Source: CAYTQK01 sp964439745 (GTDB lineage: Bacteria > Desulfobacterota > Desulfobacteria > Desulfobacterales > Desulfosudaceae). Taken from it: 7,771 bases of DNA. The stretch spans positions 1 through 7,771 of the forward strand of contig CAYTQK010000158.1 of NCBI GenBank assembly GCA_964439745.1, in the 5' to 3' direction. Below are positions 6,676 to 7,771 of this stretch, in pieces (the stretch's first letter is position 1; each line of letters begins with the position of its first letter). A program made the position numbers and the translations under genes. The notes under the pieces were generated by a model. That model saw only the letters and a list, made by a program, of their open reading frames with translations, did not search any database and was not told the origin of the DNA.

Positions 6676-6700
6676 AATCCTGCCGCGGTGCCGGGGGATT
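6676..6700 (+). terminator. Weak hairpin between convergent genes
   Basis: AATCCT (6676-6681) pairs with GGGATT (6695-6700), one wobble included, and CCG (6683-6685) with CGG (6692-6694) across a single-base bulge, leaving a 6-base loop. A run of eight Ts (6711-6718) follows ten bases later on the plus strand, inside the end of the convergent gene. The gap makes it an imperfect terminator for the exporter gene. Confidence 0.25.
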
Positions 6701-7769
6701 ACTGGATGACTTTTTTTTCCTGGGACTCCTGGTAGGCCTCTTCGTCGATGCGGGAGAGCCCTTCCATCAGCAGCCACATGAACTGGCCGATCTCGGCATT
6801 GCCTTCTTCTTCCGGGGGCAGGCCGGGAACGAATTTGAACCGGCCCGCTCTTTCCTTGAGCACGGCCCAGAACGCTTCCCGGTCATTCAGATCGCCGAAC
6901 TTGGCCCGGATGGGCTCGCCCTCCTTGAAGGTGATGGTGGCGGTTTCATGAGGAAGCTGAAAGGTGAGCACCCCGGTTTTGCGGTTCATGTTAAAGGTCT
7001 GCAGCAGTTCGGAGGGCGGCATCTCCACGAGGTTTCCGGTCATGCCCGATTCCAGTTCGTCGGAACGGGCGATGTTGGTCTTGGCCAGGCGTTTGGACAA
7101 AAGAGAAGCAAAATACATCTGCAGGGAAGGGAACTTGCGGAGCAGCCGGCGAAAGTTGCGGCTGTTCATGTAGATCACCTTGGTCGGCTCCACGGCCTTG
7201 ATGGTGGCGCCGGCCGCTTCGCCGCTGATGAGGCTCATCTCCCCCAGGATTTCGCCCCGGCCGAGAAAGGCGATATTGACGTCATGGTTGCCGACCACCT
7301 CGACCATGCCGGACAGTATCACATAGAGGTTCTTGCCGGCTTCTCCCTTTTTGATGATGGTGTCGCCCTTGGCGTACATTTTGTGGCGGATAAAAGGTAC
7401 CAGGTACTTGAGTTCATGGCGTTTCAGGTTCTTGAAAAAAGAGAAGTTGCTCAGCAGGCGGGCGATATTGTCCTTGGCGTTTTCATGGGGATCTTCATTT
7501 TCGAAAACATATTCAAGGCTTTTTTCAAAGGTCAGCTTGATGCGGCCGGTGCAGCCGCTGCAAAAGAACGTCCCGCTGATTTCATTGCCGGGGAAGACGT
7601 CTTCCTGGTCCCGGAGCTGTTTTTTGATATCGTCGGCCAGGATGGTGCAGAAGGGCTTGCCGGCCGGCAGGTGCAGGGCGTTGGAGGAAAACTTGAACCG
7701 GTCGTCTTTTGCATAGTAGGGACAATCGTTTTCTTCAATAACCAGGAAAAATGCTTCCACCGTACTCAT
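6699..7769 (-). CDS. Cyclic nucleotide-binding-like domain protein with Cys-rich N terminus and C-terminal DUF4388 (PATAN-like) domain
   Basis: A 356-residue, apparently soluble signalling protein in three parts. Residues 1-90 hold four cysteines, C16 (DCPYY), C41 (KPFC) and C70/C73 (FFCSGC), likely a metal- or cluster-binding module. Residues about 108-230 form a cNMP-binding fold, with YAKGDTIIKKGEAGKNLYVI (132-151) and the GEMSLISGEAAGATI cassette (176-190). The family's phosphate-contacting Arg would fall at position 186, where this protein has Ala, so cAMP or cGMP binding is doubtful. Residues about 244-316 match DUF4388, with LLQTFNMNRKTGVLTF and a final GRFKFVPG; this domain recurs in bacterial signalling proteins. 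There is no HTH, so it is not a CRP-type transcription factor. It converges on the exporter gene with a 32-base gap. ATG 7769 is two bases from the edge, so its ribosome site is unseen and a start further upstream cannot be excluded. Confidence 0.85.
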   Translation of the reverse strand: MSTVEAFFLVIEENDCPYYAKDDRFKFSSNALHLPAGKPFCTILADDIKKQLRDQEDVFPGNEISGTFFCSGCTGRIKLTFEKSLEYVFENEDPHENAKDNIARLLSNFSFFKNLKRHELKYLVPFIRHKMYAKGDTIIKKGEAGKNLYVILSGMVEVVGNHDVNIAFLGRGEILGEMSLISGEAAGATIKAVEPTKVIYMNSRNFRRLLRKFPSLQMYFASLLSKRLAKTNIARSDELESGMTGNLVEMPPSELLQTFNMNRKTGVLTFQLPHETATITFKEGEPIRAKFGDLNDREAFWAVLKERAGRFKFVPGLPPEEEGNAEIGQFMWLLMEGLSRIDEEAYQESQEKKVIQ

Positions 7770-7771
7770 GG

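Noticed and set aside
6711..6718. Run of eight A/T bases at the end of the DUF4388 gene as a frameshift site
   Set aside because: It encodes Glu-Lys-Lys eight residues before the stop, so slippage would change only the tail; there is no evidence for programmed shifting.

Overview
The window is GC-rich and looks like ordinary chromosome from a Gram-negative, anaerobic, fatty-acid- or aromatic-degrading bacterium. A Desulfobacterota host (Desulfosarcina/Desulfatitalea-like) is my best guess. It rests on three things: an HdrD-like CCG-domain iron-sulfur oxidoreductase beside an acyl-CoA dehydrogenase, an RND/MMPL-type exporter, and a cyclic-nucleotide-binding/DUF4388 protein. This is inference from gene content; no rRNA or other marker is present.

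Positions 1-3809 hold four genes, all on the minus strand. In transcription order they are: an iron-sulfur (CCG domain) oxidoreductase (3809-2775), an acyl-CoA dehydrogenase (2705-1557), an XRE-type regulator with a C-terminal cupin (1466-831), and acetoacetyl-CoA synthetase (from 804, running off the left edge). Gaps are 69, 90 and 26 bases, which fits one operon for activation and oxidation of a short-chain acid. The synthetase would make an acyl-CoA, the dehydrogenase would take electrons from a saturated acyl-CoA, and the iron-sulfur protein could carry those electrons onward. The regulator may sense an acid or acyl-CoA. No ETF gene is in view, so the electron link is inferred.

Positions 3810-4095 form a divergent intergenic region of 286 bases. 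It holds a good ribosome binding site for a GTG start, a plausible sigma70-like promoter built over a TTA repeat for the operon, a GC-rich hairpin followed by a T-run in minus orientation, and a 15-base perfect palindrome.

Positions 4096-6666 (plus strand) encode a complete 856-residue, 12-helix RND-superfamily exporter of the MMPL/HpnN kind. Positions 6699-7769 (minus strand, convergent, only 32 bases apart) encode a three-part protein: a cysteine-containing N-terminal domain, a cyclic-nucleotide-binding-like domain and a C-terminal DUF4388 (PATAN-like) domain. Its start lies 2 bases from the right edge.

I found no tRNA, rRNA, CRISPR array, insertion sequence or phage gene. I see no clearly new system. 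The most interesting points are the half-degenerate CCG protein, the cNMP-like domain lacking its phosphate-binding arginine, the one-sided acidic pair in the exporter, and the orphan terminator-like hairpin.
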